Assembly: GCA_017991475.1 (NCBI GenBank)
Contig: JAGOQK010000008.1
Span: forward strand, 1 to 34,680
Length of the DNA stretch: 34,680 nucleotides
Direction of reading: 5' to 3'
DNA from: Minisyncoccota bacterium
Lineage (GTDB): Bacteria; Patescibacteriota; Minisyncoccia; Phycocordibacterales; PALSA-1337
Shown here: positions 25,287 to 33,232 of the stretch, in pieces
How the letters are laid out: each line of letters opens with the position of its first letter
Position numbering within the stretch: position 1 is the first letter of the stretch
Position numbers and translations under genes: made by a program
The notes under the pieces: model-generated
The model's database searches: none
What the model saw: the letters and a program-made list of their open reading frames with translations, nothing else
Told to the model about the DNA's origin: nothing

Positions 25287-26705
25287 ATGAACCTCGGCAA
25301 GAAAACCAAGATTGTCTGTACTATCGGCCCTGTTACGGAAAGCGCAGAGAAGCTCACTGAGCTCGTACACGCTGGAATGAATGTCATGCGCCTCAACTTC
25401 TCTCATGGAGATTTTGCTGAGCACCAGAAGCGGGTTGATAATATTCGTGGCGTCATGGAGAAAACCGGTAAGACTGTCGCCATCCTTCAGGATCTTTGTG
25501 GTCCCAAGATTCGCATCGGTACATTCAAGGATGATAAGGCTATCACGCTCAAGGAAGGTGCAACTTTTACACTCACTACAGATGCTTTTGATGGCACAGA
25601 GGAGAAGGTTTCAGTCAACTATCCACTTCTCGCCAAGGAGGTAAAGGTGGGTGGAACTATCCTCATCCAGGATGGCCGTAAGCGTCTCGAGGTAACCGAT
25701 ATCAAAGGTAATGATATTGTCTGTAAAGTTATTATTGGCGGCGAACTCAAGGGCAGAAAGGGGGTCAATGTCCCGGGAGCAAATCTTTCTATCAGTGCGC
25801 TTACTGAGAAGGATAAGAAGGATGTTGAGTTCGGCATCAAGAATAAAGTCGATTTCGTCGCACTTTCATTTGTTCGTCGTGCTTCGGACATCCTCGAACT
25901 TCGTGAAATACTGGATAAAGCTGGTTCCAAGGCAGCCATCATCGCCAAGATTGAAACACCTGAGGCACTCGATGTAATTGATGAGATCGTAGCGGCGGCA
26001 GACGGCCTCATGGTTGCCCGTGGCGATCTCGCTATCGAGATTCCTGCGGAAGAGGTTCCGATCGCTCAGAAGCTCATGATCAGCAAGTGTAACGCTGTCG
26101 GTAAGCCGGTCATCACTGCTACTCAGATGCTTGAATCAATGATCAAGAGTCCAGTCCCGACACGTGCAGAGGTCTCAGATATCGCCAATGCGATCATCGA
26201 TGGTACCGACGCAGTCATGCTTTCTGAAGAGACGACTCTCGGGGACTTCCCGATAGAAGCAGTCAAAATCATGACCAAGGTCGCGTCACGCGTGGAATCA
26301 GAGGTATATACTCGCGACACGATCGCCGAGTATGACGAATCCCACGGCGTCACTGATGTGGTGTCGCAGTCAGCTGTCCGTGCTGCTCATGCGGTCGGAG
26401 CAAAGCTTATTGTTGCATTGACCCGCTCAGGTAAGAGTGCGCGCATGATCGCTCGCTACAGGCCCGCAGAGCGCATCCTGGCCCTTTCTGACAGCGCTGA
26501 GAATATCAATAAGCTTATGCTTTCGTTCGGCTGTTATCCGATGGTTTCCAAGACATTCAAGACTGTTGATGAGATCATGGAAATCGTCCGCTCAGCAACC
26601 CTCGATACTAACCTCGTCCAGAAGGGTGATAAGGTTGTCATCGTTGGTGGTATGCCATTTGGTACTGCCAAAGATACGAATATGATTTTGGTGGAGACGG
26701 TATAA
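25287..26705 (+). CDS. pyk: Pyruvate kinase
   Basis: Last step of glycolysis: phosphoenolpyruvate plus ADP to pyruvate plus ATP. 472 residues from ATG 25287 ('MNLGKKTKIVCTIGP'), the normal length for the family without a C-terminal PEP-utiliser domain. Conserved blocks: 'AGMNVMRLNFSHG' (about 29-41), 'ILQDLCGPKIR', the catalytic-Lys signature 'AAIIAKIETPEALDVIDEI' (about 214-232), 'DGLMVARGDLAIEIP' and 'KPVITATQMLESMI.S..PTRAEVSDIANAI.DGTDAVMLS'. It has its own promoter. Hairpin element 8 and radC follow. Confidence 0.97.
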   Translation: MNLGKKTKIVCTIGPVTESAEKLTELVHAGMNVMRLNFSHGDFAEHQKRVDNIRGVMEKTGKTVAILQDLCGPKIRIGTFKDDKAITLKEGATFTLTTDAFDGTEEKVSVNYPLLAKEVKVGGTILIQDGRKRLEVTDIKGNDIVCKVIIGGELKGRKGVNVPGANLSISALTEKDKKDVEFGIKNKVDFVALSFVRRASDILELREILDKAGSKAAIIAKIETPEALDVIDEIVAAADGLMVARGDLAIEIPAEEVPIAQKLMISKCNAVGKPVITATQMLESMIKSPVPTRAEVSDIANAIIDGTDAVMLSEETTLGDFPIEAVKIMTKVASRVESEVYTRDTIAEYDESHGVTDVVSQSAVRAAHAVGAKLIVALTRSGKSARMIARYRPAERILALSDSAENINKLMLSFGCYPMVSKTFKTVDEIMEIVRSATLDTNLVQKGDKVVIVGGMPFGTAKDTNMILVETV

Positions 26706-26766
26706 GTAGGAAAGTTAGAAAGCGGGAAAGTTACTTTGTACTTTCTTGCTTTTTAATTTATACTTA
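26702..26766. repeat. Heptamer-arm hairpin element 8 (pyk-radC gap)
   Basis: Shorter member: left arm AAGTAGG, AAAGTTA, GAAAGCG, GGAAAGT against right arm ACTTTCT, TGCTTTT, TAATTTA, TACTT. Its right arm contains the TATACT (26759-26764) that is the probable -10 of radC. Confidence 0.6.
26736..26764 (+). promoter_or_regulatory. Predicted leaderless promoter of radC, inside element 8
   Basis: TTGTAC (26736-26741), 17-bp spacer, TATACT (26759-26764), then 7 nt to the ATG. Confidence 0.5.
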
Positions 26767-26771
26767 CCTTT

Positions 26772-27506
26772 ATGCAGAAAGCATACACCATCGCACCCGA
26801 ACTCTTCATACTGGACCACTCAGGAGGTCGTGACTATCCGCTCACGATCCATGATTTGCCGGCTGAAGAGAAGCCACGGGAGAAGCTCATGGCTCAGGGT
26901 CCTGAGGCGCTCACTATGAAGGAGCTCCTCGCTGTGGTCCTCAATACGGGGACTGTCAAGGAAGATGTGATAGAGATGTCCAATCGCATCATTCGTGACT
27001 ATGGCGAGAAGAGTATCTTGGTAGAGCGAGACCCCAAGAAGTTGTCAGAGGAGATGGACATTCCTGTTGGCAAAGCGTGTCAGATCATCGCTACAGGAGA
27101 GCTCGGTCGTCGATATTACGACAAGAGCCAATCGGGATTTACTGCGATACGCAATGCGCAGGATGTGTATGAGTATCTGCGTGGTATGGGGAACCTGCCA
27201 AAGGAGCACCTGCGAGGACTCTACTTGAACAGTCACAACCGTATCATTAGGGATGAAACTATTTCCATAGGGACGATCAATTCGAATATCGTGCATCCTC
27301 GCGAGATTTTCCGTCTCGCGGTGGAGTCGAGTGCGGCAGGCGTCATACTTGCCCATAACCATCCTTCAGGCGAGCTCGAACCGAGCGCTGAGGACGTGGA
27401 GATGACCAATAGAGTTGTCCAGGCAGGGAAGATCCTGGGTATCAGGGTGCTCGATCATGTCATCATCACCAAGGACGCTTTTGCAAGTGTAAAAGCTGAC
27501 TACTAA
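26772..27506 (+). CDS. radC: RadC-family JAB/MPN metalloprotein
   Basis: 244 residues. N-terminal helix-hairpin-helix-like region (about 30-110, 'IHDLPAEEKPREKLMAQGPEALTMKELLAVVLNTGT'), then the RadC JAB domain with 'VYEYLRGMGNLPKEHLRGLYLNSHNRIIRDETISIGTINSNIVHPREIFRLAVESSAAGVILAHNHPSGELEPSAEDVEMT'. The JAMM zinc site is present: HNHPSG followed by Asp in 'SAEDVEMT', and Glu upstream in 'REIFR'. RadC is not established as a repair enzyme; a role in recombination or mobile-element biology has been proposed. It probably has a leaderless promoter. The next gene starts 11 nt after its stop. Confidence 0.93.
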   Translation: MQKAYTIAPELFILDHSGGRDYPLTIHDLPAEEKPREKLMAQGPEALTMKELLAVVLNTGTVKEDVIEMSNRIIRDYGEKSILVERDPKKLSEEMDIPVGKACQIIATGELGRRYYDKSQSGFTAIRNAQDVYEYLRGMGNLPKEHLRGLYLNSHNRIIRDETISIGTINSNIVHPREIFRLAVESSAAGVILAHNHPSGELEPSAEDVEMTNRVVQAGKILGIRVLDHVIITKDAFASVKADY

Positions 27507-27517
27507 CGAAAAATACT

Positions 27518-27862
27518 ATGAGAGATTACCAACTTATGTCCCCCTCACTTGAAGGGGTTATTCGGCATGATTCAATGGTTTACGAGGGCATTCATCGTCC
27601 AGAGGAGCTTCTGCGCATCATGGATGGTCCTGCGAGCAAGGGACCCAAAGGCAGTCGTCCGAAGCATGAATATTCAGAGAAGGATCAGCAGATCATTGAG
27701 CAGTATTTCCAGGATTTATACGGGGTCTTTGTAAAGAAATTGTCTCGGTTTGCTCTAGAGATAGAAGTGACCGACGATGAATCACTAAAGCTTCAGGCCT
27801 TCCTGCAAGAACTCATCAAATTAAAGCGGCTTATGCGAGAACGGTTCACTATTGAACATTGA
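27518..27862 (+). CDS. Small protein of unknown function downstream of radC
   Basis: 114 residues, no TM or signal peptide. The first 60 residues are polar with a basic 'SKGPKGSRPKHEYS' stretch, and residues about 55-110 are predicted helical ('KDQQIIEQYFQDLYGVFVKKLSRFALEIEVTDDESLKLQAFLQELIKLKRLMRERF') with heptad-like hydrophobics. I do not recognise a family. The 11-nt spacing to radC and the 24-nt gap to murD suggest co-transcription with radC. The reading frame has the same codon character as its neighbours, and no better frame covers the interval. Confidence 0.65.
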   Translation: MRDYQLMSPSLEGVIRHDSMVYEGIHRPEELLRIMDGPASKGPKGSRPKHEYSEKDQQIIEQYFQDLYGVFVKKLSRFALEIEVTDDESLKLQAFLQELIKLKRLMRERFTIEH

Positions 27863-27880
27863 TGCGTTCATGTGTACACT
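27852..27880 (+). promoter_or_regulatory. Predicted leaderless promoter of murD
   Basis: TTGAAC (27852-27857), 17-bp spacer, TACACT (27875-27880), then 6 nt to the ATG at 27887. It overlaps the end of the preceding gene. Confidence 0.55.
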
Positions 27881-27886
27881 GTGCGC

Positions 27887-29236
27887 ATGTCATCCAAAGA
27901 CCATTTCAAAGGCAAACGCATTGCGCTTGTCGGCCTCGGTGCGCATGGTGAGATGGTCGAGGATGCGAAGTATCTGATCAAAGCGGGGGCATGGGTATCT
28001 ATCTACGATTTGAAAAGCGAAGCTCGCCTCAAGAGCGAGTTGCTCTTCCTGCGCTCAGTTGGCCTCGCCAACTATGTATGTGGGTCTATCCCTTCTGAGG
28101 ACCTGCTTGATATGGATATCATCATCTTGTCGCATGAATATCCGCGCAACTCGTCTTTTCTCCGGGGAATCGACGCACACAATCAGTATGCCGATGAGAA
28201 TAATAAAAAGAAGATCGCTATCGAATACCCCGAGACTCTCTTCTTCAAGCTTGCGCCGCCAGTCACTCTGGTCGGGGTTATAGGTCCATGCGGTAAGTCG
28301 ACAGTTATATCTATTCTCGGACCGATGCTCGAGCATGTCTGTGAGGAGTATGGAGGTCAGTCTCTTTTCGTCATTGACCCGGAATCGTCCGAGGGTGCTC
28401 TTGCGCACCTCAAAAAAGCGAAGAGTGGTGATATCGTGCTCATGCGTATGCCAGATGTTATTCTGGGCGAGCTTCATGCGATGCGCATCAGTCCTCACGT
28501 CGCGATATTCACGGGTGTACCAGGGAAGCAAGCATACAAGGAGTCACCATTTGAGATACTGTCGTATCAAACGTATAACAACTTTCTCGTCGCATCAGAT
28601 GAACTTGTCGATGTTGCGCGTTCAGGCTCGGCTCAGCCGCGCGCCAAGATGCTTCGCACCAAGCCGTCCATCATTCCGGCTGAATGGGGATTTGTAGGCA
28701 GGGGGCCGCATGATCGTGTCAATGCGGCGCTCGCTCTTCAGGCGGGAAAACTTTTCAAGCTCGACGATGATGCGGCGCACAAGATCCTCGGTTCATGGAA
28801 GGCTCTTCGTGGTAGGTTGGAGCTGGTTAAGAAAGTAAAGATGATCGAATTCTACAATGACACTGCATCGACCGCACCTGACGCAGTGCTCGCGGGCCTA
28901 TCGGCACTTTCGAAAGGTCATGATGTTGTGCTCATTATCGGGGGTGCAGATCTTGGGCATGATTATCGCACCTTGTACGCGGAAATCCCGAAGTATGCGC
29001 ATACGGTTATCATTTTGCCAGGGAGCGGAAGTATCCGCGAGCGCAGACTAATTCAGAGTATAGAAGGATCCACGGTCAAGGTTGCTCCTACCCTCGACGA
29101 AGCAGTCCTTCTGGCTACAGAAAGCGCACAAAAAGGGGATAAGGTACTCTTCAGTCCAGGCTTCGGCGCAGTTGGTGTTGATGGATCCAAGAAAGAGCGT
29201 GGCGAGAAATTCGTCCGTGCAGTGAGGGGATTGTAG
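27887..29236 (+). CDS. murD: UDP-N-acetylmuramoyl-L-alanine--D-glutamate ligase
   Basis: Adds D-Glu to UDP-MurNAc-L-Ala in the cytoplasm with ATP. 449 residues from ATG 27887; a GTG at 27872 is in frame but overlaps the -10. Three domains: Rossmann-like N-terminal (about 9-120, 'KRIALVGLGAHG'), central ATPase with P-loop 'GVIGPCGKSTV' (about 130-140), and C-terminal domain with 'EFYNDTASTAPDAVLAGL' and 'KVLFSPGFGAVGVDGSKKERGEKFVRAV'. The P-loop has GKST where most MurD have GKTT. The C-terminal '(D/N)DT.AT.PDA' block and 'ERG..F' favour MurD over MurC, MurE or MurF. It converges on a PLP enzyme gene across cruciform copy 2. Confidence 0.9.
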   Translation: MSSKDHFKGKRIALVGLGAHGEMVEDAKYLIKAGAWVSIYDLKSEARLKSELLFLRSVGLANYVCGSIPSEDLLDMDIIILSHEYPRNSSFLRGIDAHNQYADENNKKKIAIEYPETLFFKLAPPVTLVGVIGPCGKSTVISILGPMLEHVCEEYGGQSLFVIDPESSEGALAHLKKAKSGDIVLMRMPDVILGELHAMRISPHVAIFTGVPGKQAYKESPFEILSYQTYNNFLVASDELVDVARSGSAQPRAKMLRTKPSIIPAEWGFVGRGPHDRVNAALALQAGKLFKLDDDAAHKILGSWKALRGRLELVKKVKMIEFYNDTASTAPDAVLAGLSALSKGHDVVLIIGGADLGHDYRTLYAEIPKYAHTVIILPGSGSIRERRLIQSIEGSTVKVAPTLDEAVLLATESAQKGDKVLFSPGFGAVGVDGSKKERGEKFVRAVRGL

Positions 29237-29241
29237 GGAAG

Positions 29242-29376
29242 TCTAAATTCCCCACAAGGTGCGCAGCACATGCATTTCTGCTGCGGCTTCGTTGTATTTG
29301 TACACTACACTTTAGCGAACCGTTCTGCGAAGCCGCAGCAGAAATGCATGTGCTGCGCGCCTTGTGGAGATCTTTA
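29242..29376. repeat. Long cruciform with conserved apical loop, copy 2
   Basis: Between the convergent murD and PLP-enzyme stops, and including the latter's stop codon. Arms 29250-29291 and 29328-29369 pair almost perfectly (one T/C change giving a G-U pair), with CTAAA/TTTAG extending the base. The loop starts TTGTATTTGTACACTAC and ends GCGAACCGTTCTG, identical to copy 1 at 34 of 36 positions, while the arm sequence is different from copy 1 apart from the loop-closing CTTCG/CGAAG. Confidence 0.9.
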
Positions 29377-30255
29377 GTCACCACAAATCATACACACAAG
29401 CGCACCATCAATCTCATGGCCTGTGTACGCAGCTTTCATGGCTCCGGCGACAGAGAGCGCGCTGTTCGTAGACAGTTCAAGTCCTGTTTGTTCTCGGGTA
29501 AACTCGAGGGCAGCATCAATATCCTCGTTCGTCGCAATCCAGCCCGTGCCGCCAGTTGATTCGATGAGTGGGATGAGTGCGGACTTGCGTTGAGCTATTT
29601 GATCGACTATAGCATCGGCAATGGAGAGTTCGTCAGGACCGTCATATGCCTCGAATACTTCGGCCATAGGGTGGCACGAAGATGTCTGGACGATATGCAC
29701 TTGGATGGGGACATTCTTTTTGGAGAAATATGTTGCAAGCGCCTGAGCGGTCGTGCCAGAAGAGGTGCCAATAAATACCGCGCCAATGGCGTCTTTCTTC
29801 GATTCAGCGATCAATTCTTCAGCGAGAGATTCATAACCCTTGAGAGCGATGTCATCGGTCGATTGGCGGAGGCTGCGCATGCCATCTTGCGTTGCTTGGA
29901 TGAGTGCCTGGAGAGGACGCTCTTTCCTGAGGATACGGATACGTTCCGCGAGAGCGGGATCAGATATCGCGTTGCGGAGCCTGTCCAATTTTTTGTCTGA
30001 AATATGATTGCCTACGAACACATCGAGAAATGCGTCGGTAAGCTTGGAAATATGAAGCACCGCTGCAAACGCTGCGTTACCTGATGATGAGATGGCGAAG
30101 CGTCGTTCACCTTGTGCGTAATAGTGGTCGATCATCGGTGGTATGGATCTTCCTTTGTGAGAGCCATACGGATGAAGGTCTTCGCGCTTGAAATAGAGGG
30201 CGGAGACGCCTATTTTTGCTGCGAGCTTCGGATATGATTCGAGGGGTGTAATCAT
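29374..30255 (-). CDS. PLP-dependent fold-type II enzyme, threonine synthase-like
   Basis: 293 residues. 'LYFKREDLHPYGSHKGRSIPP' (about 21-41) carries the Schiff-base Lys in SHKGR, 'SSSGNAAFAA' (about 56-65) is the substrate-binding loop, and 'GTSSGTTAQAL' (about 162-172) is the PLP phosphate-binding loop. The order and spacing fit the tryptophan-synthase-beta fold type II family, with threonine synthase or cysteine synthase as nearest relatives. It is shorter than classical ThrC, and the true reaction is uncertain; no amino-acid pathway genes are adjacent. It could be a catabolic dehydratase or lyase. A Cys pair near the end ('VCMICGD') is unusual. Confidence 0.8.
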   Translation of the reverse strand: MITPLESYPKLAAKIGVSALYFKREDLHPYGSHKGRSIPPMIDHYYAQGERRFAISSSGNAAFAAVLHISKLTDAFLDVFVGNHISDKKLDRLRNAISDPALAERIRILRKERPLQALIQATQDGMRSLRQSTDDIALKGYESLAEELIAESKKDAIGAVFIGTSSGTTAQALATYFSKKNVPIQVHIVQTSSCHPMAEVFEAYDGPDELSIADAIVDQIAQRKSALIPLIESTGGTGWIATNEDIDAALEFTREQTGLELSTNSALSVAGAMKAAYTGHEIDGALVCMICGD

Positions 30256-30307
30256 ATAGTTAAGAGGTAAATCTCATGTTGCCATGGTACCTTTTTTTCG
30301 CTACTAT

Positions 30308-30333
30308 GTGAAGAACAGCTCTAGAGCTGTTTT
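30308..30333. promoter_or_regulatory. Palindrome between divergent genes
   Basis: AACAGCTCTAGAGCTGTTTTC: perfect 7-bp arms (AACAGCT/AGCTGTT) around CTAG, followed by T residues. It sits between the minus-strand PLP gene start and the plus-strand zinc-ribbon gene. It could be an operator or a small terminator for a short upstream transcript. Confidence 0.45.
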
Positions 30334-30374
30334 CGTACTGTATTACCCGTATGTTTCATCACAACCTCAAAACC

Positions 30375-30548
30375 ATGAATATGCTCTGCGTATGCCCAGA
30401 ATGCAAAAATACCATCGATTTGTCGCGCTACCCGAACCTTGCCGCCGGCATGGTTATCGAGTGTAACCATTGCGGAATGACCCTCCTCGTGAAGGAAGTA
30501 GCTGCTGATGGTGCGGTTAAGACTGAGATCGTCGACGAAGGGAAGTAG
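30375..30548 (+). CDS. LysW-like zinc-ribbon mini-protein
   Basis: 57 residues from ATG 30375 (ATG 30351 also in frame). Two CPxC/CxxC knuckles, 'CVCPECKN' and 'ECNHCGMTL', separated by 'TIDLSRYPNLAAGMVI', match the LysW/ArgW amino-carrier zinc ribbon in length and layout ('CPECg..i.l......G.iveC..CG..leV'). The carrier proteins end in EDWGE, with the terminal Glu as attachment point; this one ends 'EIVDEGK', so carrier function is doubtful and a structural or regulatory zinc ribbon is as likely. No lysX or argX homologue is in the window. TATTAC at 30341-30346 is a possible -10. It converges on the Mur ligase gene with 4 bp between stops. Confidence 0.7.
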   Translation: MNMLCVCPECKNTIDLSRYPNLAAGMVIECNHCGMTLLVKEVAADGAVKTEIVDEGK

Positions 30549-30552
30549 GTCG

Positions 30553-31956
30553 CTAGGAGAGTTTCGATACAGTCTCTTCGATCATTCCCCTAAACCCATG
30601 TGATCCCAAGAATACAATCACATCATCTTTTTTTGCAGTTGAGACAAGGTATTCGACGAGTTTTGCGTCGTCATCCATATAGTGAGTGTCAGGATGCGTC
30701 TGTTTGATCCGATCGCTCAATTCTGGACCTTCCATCGGTTGTGCAGAAGCATCCTCAACAATCTTGAGCTTGGTAAGATGCGGGATGATGACCGTAGTAG
30801 CGTCATTGAAGGCAGCGTCATATACAGTTGCTGATGCGCGCTGGCGACCTCCTATGTTTGGTTCGTATACCGCGAATATTCTTTCTTTTGGATATACTTC
30901 TCTGATATTGGAAAGTACTGACGATGCCTTCTCCGGCGTCGGGGCATGACAGTCAAATACAGTCACATCACCATCAAGTCTTTTCTCAAAGCGTCTCTTG
31001 ATACCCTTAAAATCGTGTATAGTTTTTGCTATCTTATCTGCGGGCATGCCCAGAGAATGAGCGAGCGCAAATGCAGCAGTAATGTTTTCGACATTGAATC
31101 GTCCAAACATAGGAGATGATATCGGATAAGTGGTTTCTGCATGATGAATGACAAATTTCAATCCATCTCGGGAAGTGTTGATAGAGTCGTAGCGGTAATG
31201 TGCCAGAAGATTCTTGCCGTAGGTGATCGCGGGAGATTTGGTTGTTTCGAGTATCTTATTGACGCCTGTGTCATCAGTACATGCGATGAGGATCCCACTT
31301 GCGGGTATGCTCTTTACAAGGCTCTCAAATGTTTGGAAATAAACCTCCTCTGTCGGGTAGAGATCAGCGTGATCCCATGACACAGAAGTGAGTACGAGAT
31401 GGGTCGGCCTATACACAGCGAACTTTGGACGCTTGTCCCAGATGGCGATCTGGTATTCATCACCTTCTACAACACTCAAGTCAGCATTAGTGATAGCACT
31501 TGTATCATGTGATAGGGAGAGACCACCAGTGAAATAACTAGGATCAAATCCGCCCTGGATGAGTATGTAGGAAAGCAGAGCAGAAGTAGTCGTTTTACCC
31601 CAGGTTCCGGTGACCACAATAGATTTTTCTTTAATGACATATTTGCCAAGCGCTTCTGCAAATGAAAGAAGGGGAATGCCATGATCTTTTGCGTACATAA
31701 CTTCGGGATTGGAAAGACTCGTACCTACACCTCCAGCTATGATAAGGTCTGGGTCACCATCTACACTAATATTCTCCGGGTGCCAGCCTGCATAGTATGA
31801 GACACCTACTTCATCGAGGTGTGTCGATACGGGAGGATAAAACCCCTTGTCACTTCCCGTAACTTTCACACCTCGCTTGTGGAAAGCTATAGCGAGCGCG
31901 CTCGTGGCAACGCCGCAGATGCCGATAATATGGACTCTCTTGGGTAGTGATGACAT
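30553..31956 (-). CDS. mpl: Mpl-type Mur ligase (UDP-MurNAc:tripeptide ligase; possibly acting as MurC)
   Basis: 467 residues from ATG 31956. The N-terminus 'VHIIGICGVATSALAIAFHKRGVKVTGSDKGFYPPVSTHLDEVGV' has the Mpl-type 'GICG' and 'YPP(M/V)ST' blocks rather than 'GIGG.GM' of MurC. P-loop 'GTWGKTTT' (117-124), then 'GDEYQIAIWDKRPKFAVYRPTHLVLTSVSWDHADLYPT', also Mpl-like. Mpl links recycled L-Ala-D-Glu-mDAP peptide to UDP-MurNAc. In the absence of a visible murC this protein could instead, or also, add L-Ala. ATGATA on the plus strand at 31963-31968 (minus TATCAT) places a -10 6 nt before the start. Confidence 0.82.
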   Translation of the reverse strand: MSSLPKRVHIIGICGVATSALAIAFHKRGVKVTGSDKGFYPPVSTHLDEVGVSYYAGWHPENISVDGDPDLIIAGGVGTSLSNPEVMYAKDHGIPLLSFAEALGKYVIKEKSIVVTGTWGKTTTSALLSYILIQGGFDPSYFTGGLSLSHDTSAITNADLSVVEGDEYQIAIWDKRPKFAVYRPTHLVLTSVSWDHADLYPTEEVYFQTFESLVKSIPASGILIACTDDTGVNKILETTKSPAITYGKNLLAHYRYDSINTSRDGLKFVIHHAETTYPISSPMFGRFNVENITAAFALAHSLGMPADKIAKTIHDFKGIKRRFEKRLDGDVTVFDCHAPTPEKASSVLSNIREVYPKERIFAVYEPNIGGRQRASATVYDAAFNDATTVIIPHLTKLKIVEDASAQPMEGPELSDRIKQTHPDTHYMDDDAKLVEYLVSTAKKDDVIVFLGSHGFRGMIEETVSKLS

Positions 31957-31986
31957 GGGGGTATGATAGCGCAGAATCGTCCGTAT

Positions 31987-32026
31987 AAAAAGACATCCCC
32001 CGCCGCGTTGCCGCAGAGGGGGAGAT
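31987..32026 (-). terminator. Intrinsic terminator of the metalloprotease gene
   Basis: Read on the minus strand: CCCCCTCTGCGG-CAAC-GCGGCGGGGG type stem followed by ATGTCTTTTTA. It lies 20 nt after the protease stop and upstream of the Mur ligase start. Confidence 0.85.
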
Positions 32027-32045
32027 GATGTGTTGCTCAGTCTGC

Positions 32046-33047
32046 TCACTGAGCCATGAGTCGGAAGAATTTCTGGCTGCCGGACAGTTGTACCGTCAGG
32101 CTGTATTTTCCGTTGTTGTTGGCAATGGTTCCGTTAACCTTCGACCACGAGTTGTTAGTCAGATCGGAGCATCCCTGGACAACGTATTTTGTACCAGGCG
32201 GAGGTGGAATCGGTTGGATCCACGACAACTTCGCTTTGGTTTTTCCGTCACTCGCGACATAGGAATTTCCTATGGTAAGTACCGGAGCCATGTCGAAGTT
32301 GAGTTTTGTGAATCCGCAGAGTTGACCCCAGGCCAGTATGTCTAGAGCGCTCGGCATGACACGTTCGCCGGGAGCCCATGAACCTGACATAAGTGTCCGA
32401 GAGGACACATAGTCAATGTGACTGATGATCGCTCCAGTCATGAAGTTTGTCTGGAGGGGTATGTGTGTTTGTGCATAGGGTCCACTCGCCACATCAATAT
32501 CACTGTCCACGCATTCGTCGATGAAGGTGTAATTGCCATAGCTCATACCGAGCGCATGGCCAACCTCATGAAGGACCGCGGTGAATAGATCCATGTGCTG
32601 GCTCGACGATGGGTACTGATAGAACCGCGTCGAATTGATCGGCATGCTGCCGAGATTGATGCACTCTTCGACATAGTTTGTCGCTTCGGTGCACGCCAGC
32701 GGTGACGGGTCTAAGTACCAACTGAAGTGATGTGGATCGTTGTCGTTATTGAACAGGACCGTACCACACGTCTCACGACTTGGTATACCATCCTGCGAAA
32801 CGAGCGCATGTTGTCCTCCGCCGATAGGCGCCCATCCATAGTTGATGGTGATGACATGGTCATCGAGTATGGCTGTTTCCAGCACATCACATGCAGCGTT
32901 CACGATCGTGATCAGATTGCCGGTGCCGGTGCTGTTCGTCGGGGGTGTGCCCCCGATATAGTTCCTGATGATAGTCAGGGAACTGGCGTTCTGTGTCCCT
33001 AGTAATAGGGAAACAAACGCCACCATAAGTAGCAGTAGTTTTTTCAT
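32046..33047 (-). CDS. Secreted matrixin-like zinc metalloprotease with C-terminal adhesion-like domain
   Basis: 333 residues. Signal peptide about 1-22 ('KKLLLLMVAFVSLLLGTQNASS'). Catalytic motif 'HEVGHALGMSY' (160-170) gives His160, Glu161 and His164, but the third metzincin ligand position is Tyr170 instead of His or Asp. 'RTLMSG' (about 218-222) is a plausible Met-turn. The C-terminal about 75 residues ('YVVQGCSDLTNNSWSKVNG...GKYSLTV...GSQKFFRL') match the short beta domain that ends many exported proteins of Verrucomicrobia and Planctomycetes. The gene has a consensus promoter, a 77-nt leader and its own terminator, unlike its leaderless neighbours, so acquisition from another phylum is likely (inference). 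Confidence 0.8.
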   Translation of the reverse strand: MKKLLLLMVAFVSLLLGTQNASSLTIIRNYIGGTPPTNSTGTGNLITIVNAACDVLETAILDDHVITINYGWAPIGGGQHALVSQDGIPSRETCGTVLFNNDNDPHHFSWYLDPSPLACTEATNYVEECINLGSMPINSTRFYQYPSSSQHMDLFTAVLHEVGHALGMSYGNYTFIDECVDSDIDVASGPYAQTHIPLQTNFMTGAIISHIDYVSSRTLMSGSWAPGERVMPSALDILAWGQLCGFTKLNFDMAPVLTIGNSYVASDGKTKAKLSWIQPIPPPPGTKYVVQGCSDLTNNSWSKVNGTIANNNGKYSLTVQLSGSQKFFRLMAQ

Positions 33048-33130
33048 AAGTTTTCAAAGATCGAAAGGTTCGTTGAGGTTTGTTATCGATGTATAGCCGG
33101 TAGGTATTCGAAACCTTTACATCTATTAGT

Positions 33131-33159
33131 ATTATACCACCTTTGAGGTATAAAGTCAA
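33131..33159 (-). promoter_or_regulatory. Consensus promoter of the metalloprotease gene
   Basis: Minus strand: TTGACT (33159-33154), 17-bp spacer, TATAAT (33136-33131) with extended TGg. Expected start near 33124, leader about 77 nt. Confidence 0.75.
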
Positions 33160-33232
33160 GTATAGGTACAGTGCAGTATAATGGCTCTGTAGAGGGGTTC
33201 TATAGGCGGATATCCACAAGTCCGTACGGGAC

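Noticed and set aside
27836-27858. Possible third copy of the cruciform loop (GAACCGTTCTCGC on the minus strand)
   Set aside because: Only about 10 bp match, inside a coding end, with no long paired arms.
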